This document shows, piece after piece, positions 25,393-33,682 of a DNA stretch of 64,000 nt. The DNA comes from Paenibacillus sp. cl123 (lineage in GTDB: Bacteria > Bacillota > Bacilli > Paenibacillales > NBRC-103111), in NCBI RefSeq assembly GCF_900101595.1, contig NZ_FMYY01000015.1, forward strand, positions 92,344 through 156,343, read 5' to 3'. Position numbers and translations under genes: made by a program. Positions within the stretch are counted from its first letter, which is position 1; each line of letters opens with the position of its first letter. The notes beneath the pieces are model-generated. The model was given only the letters and a program-made list of their open reading frames with translations, did no database searches and was not told the DNA's origin.

Positions 25393-26325
25393 CTACAGCC
25401 ACTTTTTCCACTTAAATATCAACCACATCCCCACCGACGTCGCGATCAGCACCAGCCACACGTACAAATAACCCCAATCCCAATGAAGCTCGGGCATTCG
25501 ATCGAAGTTCATTCCATACAAGCCGACGATAAAGGTCAGCGGCAGAAAAATACAGCTGATAATGGTCAGCGTCTTCATAATTTCGTTCATGCGGTCGGAT
25601 TTCATGCCCATTTGCAGCTCAAGCAGGCCGAACAAGGACTCGCGGAACATATCGATCGAATCGACGACTCGCGAGATATGGTCGTATATATCGATGAAGT
25701 AAACGTCGGCCTCCACGCTCATATAAGGAAAGCTCTGATGGCTAATGGTGCCAAGGACCGTTTTTTCCTCGATAATGATGCGGCGCAAATGATGAAGGGT
25801 TCGCTTGAGCGTGAACACCTCGCGGGACACCTGAAGGTAGGGATTATGGAAGATAGCGCGCTCCAAGCGGTCGAGCCGATCCTCGACAAGATTAATAATC
25901 TGCGTATAGTCGTCCACGCATCGGTCCAGCAGCCGGTACAGAATAGCGCCCGGAGCAAATAAAGTGCCTTCGACTTGAAGAAAATGCTGCTTTAACTCGT
26001 CGATCATCGGCAGCGGTTCCTGACAGATGGAAATGACGTAGTTCTCGCCAATGACGATCGCGATCTCTGCAGTTTGCAGCTGCTGGTTGATGACGGCGAA
26101 GAACGTAAGGAAGATATGGTCCGAATACCGGTCCATCTTCGGACGTTGGTTCAGCTTGATGCAATCCTCAACGACGAGAGGATGGCAATGAAACAGCTCC
26201 CCTACTATATGCTCGACTTCAGAGGCTTGGGGATTCTCCAGATGAATCCATACGACTTCCTCGCCGCTCGGAGCCCGCAGCGGCTGCTCGGTTGTCAGAC
26301 TTTCGGAAGCTTTATATACGAGCAT
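25393..26325 (-). CDS. corA: CorA-family divalent metal ion channel
   Basis: A membrane protein of about 310 residues with a large cytoplasmic N-terminal domain and two C-terminal membrane helices. The first helix ends in the diagnostic YGMNF motif, followed by the acidic periplasmic loop DRMPELHWDWGY and a second helix. The basic end FKWKKWL is typical. It carries Mg2+ (or Co2+/Ni2+) into the cell as a pentamer. I prefer ATG 26325 because AGAGG lies eight bases upstream; the frame extends to a GTG at 26334. It stands alone on the minus strand. Confidence 0.93.
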   Translation of the reverse strand: MLVYKASESLTTEQPLRAPSGEEVVWIHLENPQASEVEHIVGELFHCHPLVVEDCIKLNQRPKMDRYSDHIFLTFFAVINQQLQTAEIAIVIGENYVISICQEPLPMIDELKQHFLQVEGTLFAPGAILYRLLDRCVDDYTQIINLVEDRLDRLERAIFHNPYLQVSREVFTLKRTLHHLRRIIIEEKTVLGTISHQSFPYMSVEADVYFIDIYDHISRVVDSIDMFRESLFGLLELQMGMKSDRMNEIMKTLTIISCIFLPLTFIVGLYGMNFDRMPELHWDWGYLYVWLVLIATSVGMWLIFKWKKWL

Positions 26326-26533
26326 GAGCGACACCTCTAACGATAAGTAGATCGGAATATATGCCCATCATATCATATTCCAACGAGGCGGCGCCTCCCG
26401 GGAGGGAACCGATTGTGCTGAGATGGAGGGGATATGCGTTTGGTGCCGCCTTGGTGAAGGATTTTGTTTCGAAACAAACGATCCAGGGGAATATAACAAA
26501 CAAACCTGTAGTTCATGAAGGGAGATGTGCGTC

Positions 26534-26953
26534 ATGTGGAAAACCAAGTCATTGGAAGAGCAGATTACGGCCGTGCTGGAGGATAACAAGTTTTGTTCGT
26601 TCGGGACGATAGATGGACAGAAGCCCAAGGTTCGATACATGGCCTTGTTCAATGAAGGGCTGACTTTGTATTTGGCGACGAACGCCAAGACGGATAAGGT
26701 GGACGAGATTCTCGGCAATCCGAATGTTTATGTGCTGGTAGGCTTTGACGGGAAAAAATCGAATGACATTCTCCAGATCGAAGCCAAGGCCGAGGTTTGC
26801 AAGGATGAGACTCTTCGGGAACGCCTCTGGAACAGCTCGTTCAAGGAATGGTTCGAAGGCCCGCATGACCCCGAATATGTGATCCTGAAGATTAATCCTG
26901 ATCGCATCGAATATACGGGCGCCGACAAAGAGCCGCAAGTGTGGGAGAAATAA
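26534..26953 (+). CDS. Pyridoxamine 5'-phosphate oxidase-like flavin-binding protein
   Basis: A 139-residue split beta-barrel protein of the PNPOx-like / general-stress-protein-26 family: N-terminal helix, then FCSFGTIDGQKPKVRYMAL, LYLATNAKTDKVDEIL, NPNVYVLVGF and a C-terminal ILKINPDRIEYTG. Members bind FMN or related flavins. True pyridoxine oxidase activity is unlikely for this short form, and its substrate is unknown. ATG 26534 has GGGAG nine bases upstream; an ATG at 26525 overlaps that site. It is followed by its own hairpin terminator. Confidence 0.85.
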   Translation: MWKTKSLEEQITAVLEDNKFCSFGTIDGQKPKVRYMALFNEGLTLYLATNAKTDKVDEILGNPNVYVLVGFDGKKSNDILQIEAKAEVCKDETLRERLWNSSFKEWFEGPHDPEYVILKINPDRIEYTGADKEPQVWEK

Positions 26954-26966
26954 AGCGCAAGAAACG

Positions 26967-26996
26967 GCGGGAAAAGAAATTGGCTTTCCCGCTTTA
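26967..26996 (+). terminator. Terminator after the flavin-binding protein gene
   Basis: gcgggaaa (26967-26974) pairs with tttcccgc (26985-26992), then ttta. The T-rich end doubles as the start of the tRNA-Leu promoter. Confidence 0.65.
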
Positions 26997-27021
26997 CTAT
27001 TTCTATAAAAAGCAGTATAAT
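26993..27021 (+). promoter_or_regulatory. Candidate sigma-A promoter of tRNA-Leu
   Basis: TTTACT (26993-26998) and a perfect TATAAT (27016-27021) are separated by 17 bases. The tRNA begins 14 bases after the -10 box. Confidence 0.8.
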
Positions 27022-27034
27022 GTCTTTCAGACGC

Positions 27035-27117
27035 GCGGTTGTGGTGGAATGGCAGACACGCTATCTTGAGGGGGTAGTGGGCGTACGCTCGTGGAGGTTC
27101 GAGTCCTCTCAACCGCA
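27035..27117 (+). tRNA. tRNA-Leu (GAG)
   Basis: Acceptor GCGGTTG pairs with CAACCGC. The D-arm is TGGTGGAATGGCAGACACG, anticodon GAG lies in CTTGAGG, a long variable arm is present, and the T-arm is GAGGTTCGAGTCCTC. CCA is not encoded. Confidence 0.97.
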
Positions 27118-27125
27118 TACTGAAG

Positions 27126-27156
27126 AAAGCCTTGTATATCAAGGCTTTTTTTGTTT
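27126..27156 (+). terminator. Terminator after tRNA-Leu
   Basis: aaagccttg (27126-27134) pairs with caaggcttt (27140-27148) around a five-base loop, followed by a long T tract. Confidence 0.93.
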
Positions 27157-27208
27157 TTAGAGCCTGCTTGAGGACCACCGTCGGAGGCAAGGCTTTGCAG
27201 GGCAGCGT

Positions 27209-28066
27209 TTAGTGAGCCTTAAGTTGCCTGATTTCCTGAGCGGTCAGACCAGAATATTCAATAATTTCGTCCATATCTTTGCCTTTAGCCAACATCTTTC
27301 GTGCCACTTCAATAGCTTTTAGATGAACGCCTTCTTCTCGACCTTCTTCCCGACCTTCTTCCCGCGCTCCTTCGATCATCGATATCTCGTCATGCAAAGC
27401 TTTTTGACGCATTTCATACAACCGCCTCGCCTCGGCATCCTGGCTTAAAAACTCCAAGGTATTCATCGCTTTACGCAAAACAGGTTCGTTCATCGTCAAC
27501 ACCTCCCAATTGGATGGATCGATTCCTTTTAAGAACAACAGCCAGTTTAGTAAGCCTCCCTCGATGCGCAGAGGCCGATGATCGAGCTTGGCCAGCTCCA
27601 TAACATGAATTTCCAGGTCATTCGTTAGCGAAATAGCAGTGTGGTCTTCTCTCAAGCGAAATATATTATGATAACGATCATTAGGCAAAAAAGAGAAATT
27701 TACTATCGTAATGGTAACCGATTTCCTAAGTCTCCGATAACGCTGGCCTTCAATAAGCTGCGAAGCATACTGCTTACTCCAGTAGTATAGCGTCCGTTTC
27801 TCGATATCGTACTGATTGAAGAGCTGCATCTCAATATTTATCAACTCGCCCAAAGCGGTTTTGGCTCGAATGTCGAATATGGACTGCTTATCCGCAGGCG
27901 AATCCTTGTCCGTATAAGGATTCATTAATACAATCTCTGTGAGCGGCGGCTCCCCGGCTTCATGGAACGTATGATTCAGGAAAGCAAGGAGAATATCCTT
28001 GTTTTCTTCGCTTCCAAATATACGTTTGAATACGAAATCATTCTTGGGGTCAAGCAAGTCGCTCAC
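27209..28066 (-). CDS. Rpn-family recombination-promoting nuclease / PDDEXK transposase-like
   Basis: A 285-residue protein with the Rpn/PD-(D/E)XK N-terminus SDLLDPKNDFVFKRIFG and ENKDILLAFLN. The nuclease core shows FDIRAKTALGELINIEMQ (Asp...Glu-x-Gln, the D...ExQ form of this family). A C-terminal tail contains a repeated EEGREEGREEG stretch and a small helical RKMLAKGKDMDEIIEYSGL end. Rpn proteins are DNA endonucleases that promote RecA-independent recombination; some are linked to mobile DNA or phage defence. GTG 28066 is preferred because GGAG lies nine bases upstream; the frame extends to TTG 28081. No terminal repeats or partner genes were seen. Confidence 0.85.
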   Translation of the reverse strand: MSDLLDPKNDFVFKRIFGSEENKDILLAFLNHTFHEAGEPPLTEIVLMNPYTDKDSPADKQSIFDIRAKTALGELINIEMQLFNQYDIEKRTLYYWSKQYASQLIEGQRYRRLRKSVTITIVNFSFLPNDRYHNIFRLREDHTAISLTNDLEIHVMELAKLDHRPLRIEGGLLNWLLFLKGIDPSNWEVLTMNEPVLRKAMNTLEFLSQDAEARRLYEMRQKALHDEISMIEGAREEGREEGREEGVHLKAIEVARKMLAKGKDMDEIIEYSGLTAQEIRQLKAH

Positions 28067-28349
28067 ATGAATCAGCTCCAATTATTAATGATTCCATTAT
28101 ATCATGGAACTTATCTACAATGAATGTCATGCTTTATATAATACGTTGCGGCATCTCCAGCCCAGCCTCGCACAGGTTTGTTTGGACATACGGCGCGGCC
28201 GAGACTCTATCCTGTCTTTATACCGGCTCGTTCTTGAAAGCGGCAGAACGAGCGCCGATAATAGGGGGAGAACCGCAGCTTGAGGCAGTTGATGTTAAGC
28301 CCATCTGCCATTGCCATCATACCTGTTAAGTACGAGGAGGAGCATATCC

Positions 28350-29126
28350 ATGCCAGCTATGCCAGACAATTCGGGCAGCTCAATTGAACGTAAAATAAGA
28401 CCGTTGATCATCGGCCACAGAGGGGCCGCTGGGGAAGCGCCGGAGAACACGCTGGCTTCTTTCCGGCTGGCGCTTGAACAGGGAGCGGATGCGCTCGAGC
28501 TCGATATCCACGAGACGGCGGACGGGCAGCTGATCGTCTGTCATGATCATACGGTTGACAGGACGACCGACCGAAGCGGCTCTATCCGGGAGCTGACGCT
28601 TGCGCAGCTTGGAGGGCTGGATGCGGGGAGCTGGTTCTCTGAGCAGTTTGCCGGAGAGCGGCTGCCGCTGCTTGCAGATGTATTTGCCGCGACGCCGCCC
28701 CGGATTATGGTGAACGTAGAGGTCAAATGCAGCTACAGCCCCCGCCTTTCCGAGGAGCTGCGGCGTCTGTTGAAGGAATTTGACCGGCAAGACACCGTGG
28801 TTGTCTCTGCCTTCTCCCATAAAACTCTGCAAAGGCTGAAGCAGGATATGCCTTCGCTGAAGGTGGGCTTGCTCTATGTCGGCGGCTTCGTCAATCACGC
28901 CAAGCTGGCTGAGCTGTCTGGGATGGAGGTATACTCCCTTCACCCGCATGTCCTGAGCATGGACGCGGAGGATGTGGCGCAGGCGGTCAGCCGGGGGCTG
29001 CAGGTATACCCCTATACGGTCAATGACCGGGAGCATCTGATCCAGGCGGTCGCCGCAGGCTTTACCGGGATTATCACCGACTATCCCGGCCGGCTGAAGG
29101 ATGTTCTGGAACAATTCCCCATATGA
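28350..29126 (+). CDS. Glycerophosphodiester phosphodiesterase
   Basis: A cytoplasmic GDPD of 258 residues with no signal peptide. The TIM-barrel catalytic residues are in IIGHRGAAGEAPENTLASF (His, Arg, Glu), ELDIHETADGQLIVCHD (Glu, Asp, His) and VNVEVK. The C-terminal VYPYTVNDREHLIQAVAAG and GIITDYPG are typical. It hydrolyses glycerophosphodiesters from lipid turnover to glycerol-3-phosphate and an alcohol. AGGAGGAG seven bases before ATG 28350 fixes the start; the frame itself opens earlier at 28311. Confidence 0.93.
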   Translation: MPAMPDNSGSSIERKIRPLIIGHRGAAGEAPENTLASFRLALEQGADALELDIHETADGQLIVCHDHTVDRTTDRSGSIRELTLAQLGGLDAGSWFSEQFAGERLPLLADVFAATPPRIMVNVEVKCSYSPRLSEELRRLLKEFDRQDTVVVSAFSHKTLQRLKQDMPSLKVGLLYVGGFVNHAKLAELSGMEVYSLHPHVLSMDAEDVAQAVSRGLQVYPYTVNDREHLIQAVAAGFTGIITDYPGRLKDVLEQFPI

Positions 29127-29196
29127 TTTCCCGCTATAGGTAACATTTGGTCCCGTTCCGTCCGATATAGGATAGAGACGGGAGGTAGAATCAATC

Positions 29197-30588
29197 ATGA
29201 ACAAGACGCCACCAAAGTGGCTCCGCCGAATCGCACTGGCCATGACTGTAACCGTAGGATTGTCCGGCCTTGCCAGTCAGCCGCTTCAAGCCGCAAGTCG
29301 GTACAGCGACGTTACCTCAAGCTATGTATGGGCCACCAGCTCGATCGACCTGATGACCGGCAAACAAATTATTACCGGATACCCTGACGGGCTCTTTCAC
29401 CCGGATCAAGCCATCAGCAAGGCTGAATGGTCTGCGATGGTCTACCGGTTGTTCGATACATACCGGCCCAATGCGAAAGCGACGGAATTGAACAAAATCG
29501 CCTATTTCGCCGACGTTCCCGCCGACCACTGGGCTTACAAGCCTATTACCGATCTATACGACGCCACCTTCCGCATAGGCGGCTTCGGAGTAAATGAAGA
29601 AGGCCAGCTGGCGTTCAATCCGGACCGTCCGCTCACGAGGCTGCAGCTGGCGCAAATGCTGTATGCGATGTTCGGCGGCAAGCTGGCGGACGCCGACCGG
29701 CTGAGCGACAATGACGCTTGCGCCGTCATGCTGCAGTTCAAGGATATGCCTACCAGTCTGCTGGAGGACGAATCGGCTTACTGGTTCGCCAAGTCCGACG
29801 GACGCTATGACGCCAGCGGCTGGATGCGGGCTTCCGACGAGACGGTCTACAAGACGCTGCTGATCGGAAAGGGTCCGAACGACTGCCGGCTGGGGGATGA
29901 TCCGCTCTCCAATGTGCAGGCCAAGGGGCTGGCCGGATTGAAAGCAAGCGGCATCATGTCGCCGACCGACAACGGACGGTTCCGTCCCAAGGATCCGGTT
30001 ACCCGGGCGGAAGCTGTTGTCATCCTGGACCGGATGTATCATTATTTGAAGAACAAGAGCTGGCTGTCCTTCTACTCGACCGTGGAGCTGGACCCGAAGA
30101 CGGGGACAGGCCAGTCCTCCGGTTCCGGCAAGACGGGGGGCTCGCCGGCGCCGGGCGGAACGCCTTCAACCCCGCTCCCTCCGGCGTCCGGGGGGAACCC
30201 ATATCCTTACGGCGGGCAGCCGGGTTCCTCGGAATGGACGGACAAGTCGGTCGTGCATGCCAGGGACTACTTTGACGAAAACGGCGTACTGACCAAAAAT
30301 GTGGCGACCGGCGGAGATATCGAGGCGGTGGTGCAGCCGCAAGGCAGCAGATACTTGACCGTGGATTTTGAGGCGAAGGAAGGCATCGATATGTATGTGG
30401 TCGTAGACGGCAAAATTTCCTTCGTGAAGAAGGAAGAATTTCCGCTCACGTTATCCGTCAGCGGCGTCTCGCTCGTCGGGTTCCGTTCGCAGCTGCGGGA
30501 TACGAATCTGAAAAGCCACGGCAACTATAACGCGACGCTGTCCGTCAAGCTGACAAATCAAGCGCCGGAGACCAAGAAGAAAAGATGA
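29197..30588 (+). CDS. Secreted S-layer-homology (SLH) domain protein
   Basis: A 463-residue exported protein with a signal peptide of about 33 residues (basic start, hydrophobic core, cleavage near LQA-ASRY). Three SLH-type repeats follow: one with TGYPDGLFHPDQAISKAEW, one with ADHWAYKPITDLYD and TRLQLAQMLYAMF, and one near GRFRPKDPVTRAEAVVILDRM. These bind pyruvylated secondary cell-wall polymer in SLH proteins; only the third keeps a clear TRAE motif. A Gly/Pro/Ser-rich linker (about 303-345) leads to a beta-rich C-terminal domain of unknown function. GGGAGGT precedes the ATG. A bidirectional terminator follows. Confidence 0.87.
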   Translation: MNKTPPKWLRRIALAMTVTVGLSGLASQPLQAASRYSDVTSSYVWATSSIDLMTGKQIITGYPDGLFHPDQAISKAEWSAMVYRLFDTYRPNAKATELNKIAYFADVPADHWAYKPITDLYDATFRIGGFGVNEEGQLAFNPDRPLTRLQLAQMLYAMFGGKLADADRLSDNDACAVMLQFKDMPTSLLEDESAYWFAKSDGRYDASGWMRASDETVYKTLLIGKGPNDCRLGDDPLSNVQAKGLAGLKASGIMSPTDNGRFRPKDPVTRAEAVVILDRMYHYLKNKSWLSFYSTVELDPKTGTGQSSGSGKTGGSPAPGGTPSTPLPPASGGNPYPYGGQPGSSEWTDKSVVHARDYFDENGVLTKNVATGGDIEAVVQPQGSRYLTVDFEAKEGIDMYVVVDGKISFVKKEEFPLTLSVSGVSLVGFRSQLRDTNLKSHGNYNATLSVKLTNQAPETKKKR

Positions 30589-30617
30589 CGGTCTTCGTCA
30601 GCGGGCTTGCTGCAAGC

Positions 30618-30663
30618 AAAAAAGGCTTCCTTTCCCGGCTAGCGGGATAGGGAAGCCTTTCGT
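30618..30663. terminator. Bidirectional terminator between SLH and DUF2621 genes
   Basis: aaaggcttcc (30621-30630) pairs with ggaagccttt (30651-30660), with a smaller inner cccg/cggg stem. The minus strand has a long T tract after it, the plus strand a shorter one. It separates two convergent genes. Confidence 0.88.
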
Positions 30664-30752
30664 GTATGCGCCCGGCAGGGGCGATAGTTTGAGCGGTGAA
30701 AGTCCGCTCGCTGCAGGCAAGCTTGCTGCGATTGCCCCGAATGCCCGAGCTG

Positions 30753-31202
30753 CTAGCTCAGCAGATGCTTGTAGGGCGTATAGTCGATTTCCTTCTTGTC
30801 CAGATACGTGGTCAAACTTTTGTAATCCCGCTTGGGCGTCGCCAGGATGTATCCCTTGATGCAGAGATCTCGGGTGATGGCCGGCACCTTCTCCTCGAGG
30901 CCCAACTGGCCGATGCGCGCGGCGATGGAGTGTTTGGCGATATCGCGGAACGGGGTCGGGACGGGCTCCACAAGCACATCGAGGAAGGCTTTGGCTTCAT
31001 CCGTCCACAGATGCCGCGACGCCTCCACGTAATGGTTCTGCCAGTCCAGCTTGCTCTTGCCGTCCGCCATCGGCAGCACCTTGAAAAATTTGCGGAACAT
31101 AAAGTAGCCGCCGACCGACATGGCGAACAGCAGGACGAATACCCAGAATAAAATAAACCACATAAACCCCGGATGCGGGGCGTTGCTCATCATATATGGC
31201 AT
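30753..31202 (-). CDS. DUF2621 family membrane protein (YneK-like)
   Basis: A protein of 149 residues with one N-terminal membrane helix (FMWFILFWVFVLLFAMSVGG), then FMFRKFFKVLPMADGKSKLDW, which is the DUF2621 signature. The soluble C-terminal part includes HLWTDEAKAFLDVLVEPVP and CIKGYILATPKRDYKSL. In Bacillus yneK belongs to this family; function is unknown. I choose ATG 31202 because GAGGTGA lies seven bases upstream; the frame opens earlier at 31226. Confidence 0.88.
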   Translation of the reverse strand: MPYMMSNAPHPGFMWFILFWVFVLLFAMSVGGYFMFRKFFKVLPMADGKSKLDWQNHYVEASRHLWTDEAKAFLDVLVEPVPTPFRDIAKHSIAARIGQLGLEEKVPAITRDLCIKGYILATPKRDYKSLTTYLDKKEIDYTPYKHLLS

Positions 31203-31377
31203 GGCGATTGTCACCTCAGGCTTCATTATGCCTTCATTATACCTTAATTTGCGTCTCAGGAAAATGCTTGGCGCTCATCCTGCAAGAGGGGGAGCAGGGA
31301 AATTCCTTTTCTAGATTTATTCGCCCATTCCTAGTAAAATGAATAGAAGCTATTTTGATAGGGAGTGAATCAGACCA

Positions 31378-32505
31378 ATGGTTAGAATCGGCTCACACGT
31401 ATCATTTTCGGACAAGGGGCTGCTGAATGCAGCCAATGAAGCGGTCAGCTACGGTTCAGGCACGTTTATGATTTATACAGGGGCGCCGCAGAACACACGC
31501 CGCAAGCCGATAGCCGACCAATATATCGAGGAAGGCCGGGCGGTAATGCAAGAGCACGGCATCGGAGAGATTATCGTTCACGCTCCGTATATCATCAACC
31601 TGGGCTCCTACAAGGAAGACACCTACGAGCTGGCCGTCCGCTTCCTGCAAGATGAGATCCGGCGCACGGATTATCTCGGCGTGAAGCAGATCGTGCTGCA
31701 CCCGGGAGCCTACACGGATAAGGATGCCGAGTACGGCATCGCCCGCATCGCCGAAGGGCTGAACGAGGTGCTCGAAGGCGTGAAGGATACGAACGTGCAC
31801 ATCGCGCTGGAGACGATGGCAGGTAAAGGGACGGAGATCGGCCGCAGCTTCGAGGAGCTGGCCGCGATTATCGAGAAGGTCGCCCATAACGACAAGCTGA
31901 CCGTTTGTCTGGACACCTGCCACGTGAACGACGCCGGCTATGATATCGTCAATGACCTGGACGGGGTGCTGGAGCAGTTTGACCGGACCGTCGGCTTGGA
32001 CCGGCTGGCCGTCATACATTTGAACGACAGCAAAAATCCGCGGGGAGCTTCGAAGGACCGTCATGCGCCTGTCGGAGCGGGCTGGCTCGGCTTTAAGACC
32101 ATGTACAACGTGGTTCATCATGAGAAGCTGCAGCATCTGCCGTTTATTCTCGAGACGCCTTGGATCGGCAAGGAGTCTACGGCGCAGCGTCCGATGTACG
32201 AAGCGGAGATTGCGCTGCTCGGCGATACCGTGCAGCAGCGTTTCGGCGACGGATTTTTGACGGATGTGGAGAAGCTCGCGCATTTCTTCAAGCAGCAGGA
32301 GCTGGACCCGAGACAGTATGTGCTGACAACCTGGGAGCTGCTGAAAAACGATCCGAAGGCCAAAAAAGCCGACGGGCGCGAGCCGATGGAGCGGCTGTAC
32401 GATCTGATCGCCGAGGAGGCGCTTTTTCCTCATCTGAGCGAGGAGCAGGTCAATCACCGTCTGACCGCCTGGTTTGCGGGCGAGCATTTGTTTGCCGCCG
32501 TGTAA
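31378..32505 (+). CDS. nfo: Endonuclease IV (AP endonuclease) with C-terminal extension
   Basis: A TIM-barrel zinc enzyme that cuts abasic sites in base excision repair. Metal-ligand motifs are in order: [81 protein letters not shown] and LPFILETPW. The family core ends near residue 285; this protein runs to 375 residues, adding about 90 residues with a helical [21 protein letters not shown] start. The N-terminus [10 protein letters not shown] matches family starts. The extension is unassigned. Confidence 0.95.
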   Translation: MVRIGSHVSFSDKGLLNAANEAVSYGSGTFMIYTGAPQNTRRKPIADQYIEEGRAVMQEHGIGEIIVHAPYIINLGSYKEDTYELAVRFLQDEIRRTDYLGVKQIVLHPGAYTDKDAEYGIARIAEGLNEVLEGVKDTNVHIALETMAGKGTEIGRSFEELAAIIEKVAHNDKLTVCLDTCHVNDAGYDIVNDLDGVLEQFDRTVGLDRLAVIHLNDSKNPRGASKDRHAPVGAGWLGFKTMYNVVHHEKLQHLPFILETPWIGKESTAQRPMYEAEIALLGDTVQQRFGDGFLTDVEKLAHFFKQQELDPRQYVLTTWELLKNDPKAKKADGREPMERLYDLIAEEALFPHLSEEQVNHRLTAWFAGEHLFAAV

Positions 32506-32569
32506 TGTCCATAATCCCGCTTGCAACATCCGTTCAAAGCCGGGACGTATAAAGGAGAAGAGTAGCAGC

Positions 32570-33463
32570 ATGGTTCCCAAAATGACTAAGTCCAAAAGTA
32601 ATTCCCTCGCCAATCGGGCGCGTATGCTGGTGTCCTGTCCGGATCAGCCGGGCATCGTCGCCACCGTTTCGCGGTTTCTGTTCGACTACGGCGCCAACAT
32701 CATCCAGTCGGATCAATATACGATGGAGCCTGCCGAAGGCGGCTTGTTTTTCATCCGCATCGAGTTCGATCTGGAGGATCTGGACAACCGCCGGAAGCAG
32801 CTGAAGGCGGACTTCGCGAAGATTGCCGAGCGGTTCTCGATGGAGTGGAGCATAACCCGGGCAAGCCGCAAGAAACGTCTGGCGATTTTTGTCTCCAAAG
32901 AAGACCACTGTCTGCTTGAGCTGCTGTGGCATTGGCAGTCCGGAGACCTGGATGCCGAGATCGCGATGGTGATCAGCAATCACAACGAGATGCGGGAGCT
33001 GGTGGAGCAGCTCGGCATTCCGTACCATCACATCCCGGTCACGGCCGATACGAAGGCCGATGCGGAGCGCCGCCAGCTGGAGCTGGTGGGCGAGCAGATC
33101 GACGCGATCATTCTGGCGCGTTATATGCAGATTATCTCGCCGAAATTTATCGAGCATTTCCCGAACCGGATCATCAATATCCATCATTCCTTCCTTCCCG
33201 CATTCGTGGGCGGCAAGCCGTACGCGCAGGCGCATAACCGCGGGGTGAAGATCATCGGAGCCACCGCGCATTACGTGACGGAGGAGCTGGATGGCGGGCC
33301 GATTATCGAGCAGGATGTTCAGCGGGTCAGCCACCGGGATAACGTCGATGATCTGAAGCGGATCGGCCGCCATATCGAGCGTACGGTGCTGGCCAAAGCC
33401 GTCAACTGGCATGTCGAGGACCGAGTCATCGTACACCAGAACAAGACGGTCGTGTTCAGCTAG
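32570..33463 (+). CDS. purU: Formyltetrahydrofolate deformylase
   Basis: A 297-residue enzyme that hydrolyses 10-formyl-THF to THF and formate, balancing one-carbon pools. An N-terminal ACT domain (MLVSCPDQPGIVATVSRFLF, NIIQSDQY) is followed by a formyltransferase domain (RLAIFVSKEDHCLLELLWHW, MVISNHNEM). The catalytic Asn-His-Asp residues lie in RIINIHHSFLPAF and DGGPIIEQD. AAAGGAGAAG nine bases before ATG 32570 supports this start; the open frame extends upstream into the nfo gene. It probably shares a transcript with nfo (64 bases apart). Confidence 0.96.
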   Translation: MVPKMTKSKSNSLANRARMLVSCPDQPGIVATVSRFLFDYGANIIQSDQYTMEPAEGGLFFIRIEFDLEDLDNRRKQLKADFAKIAERFSMEWSITRASRKKRLAIFVSKEDHCLLELLWHWQSGDLDAEIAMVISNHNEMRELVEQLGIPYHHIPVTADTKADAERRQLELVGEQIDAIILARYMQIISPKFIEHFPNRIINIHHSFLPAFVGGKPYAQAHNRGVKIIGATAHYVTEELDGGPIIEQDVQRVSHRDNVDDLKRIGRHIERTVLAKAVNWHVEDRVIVHQNKTVVFS

Positions 33464-33584
33464 TCCGGCAGACGTAGGATGCTGCTCAATGGGCAAGGCT
33501 TCAGCTGATCCCGTAAGCGCGGGCGGCCGCCCATGGAGCAAAGAAGTCAGCGATCCGGCAAACGCGGACAACAGCGCAAGTCAG

Positions 33585-33630
33585 CAAGGCCCCGGTCTCT
33601 TCCGCCATGTCGGAAGAGACCGGGGCCTTG
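33585..33630. terminator. Perfect 20-base inverted repeat between purU and the GGDEF gene
   Basis: caaggccccggtctcttccg (33585-33604) pairs perfectly with 33611-33630 around a six-base loop. It lies between two convergent genes and probably ends transcription from both sides, although there is no T tract. Confidence 0.6.
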
Positions 33631-33682
33631 TGCGTGCCATCAAGCGTCTCAATCGGCCGCACGATGCCCGGGCATACCTGCC

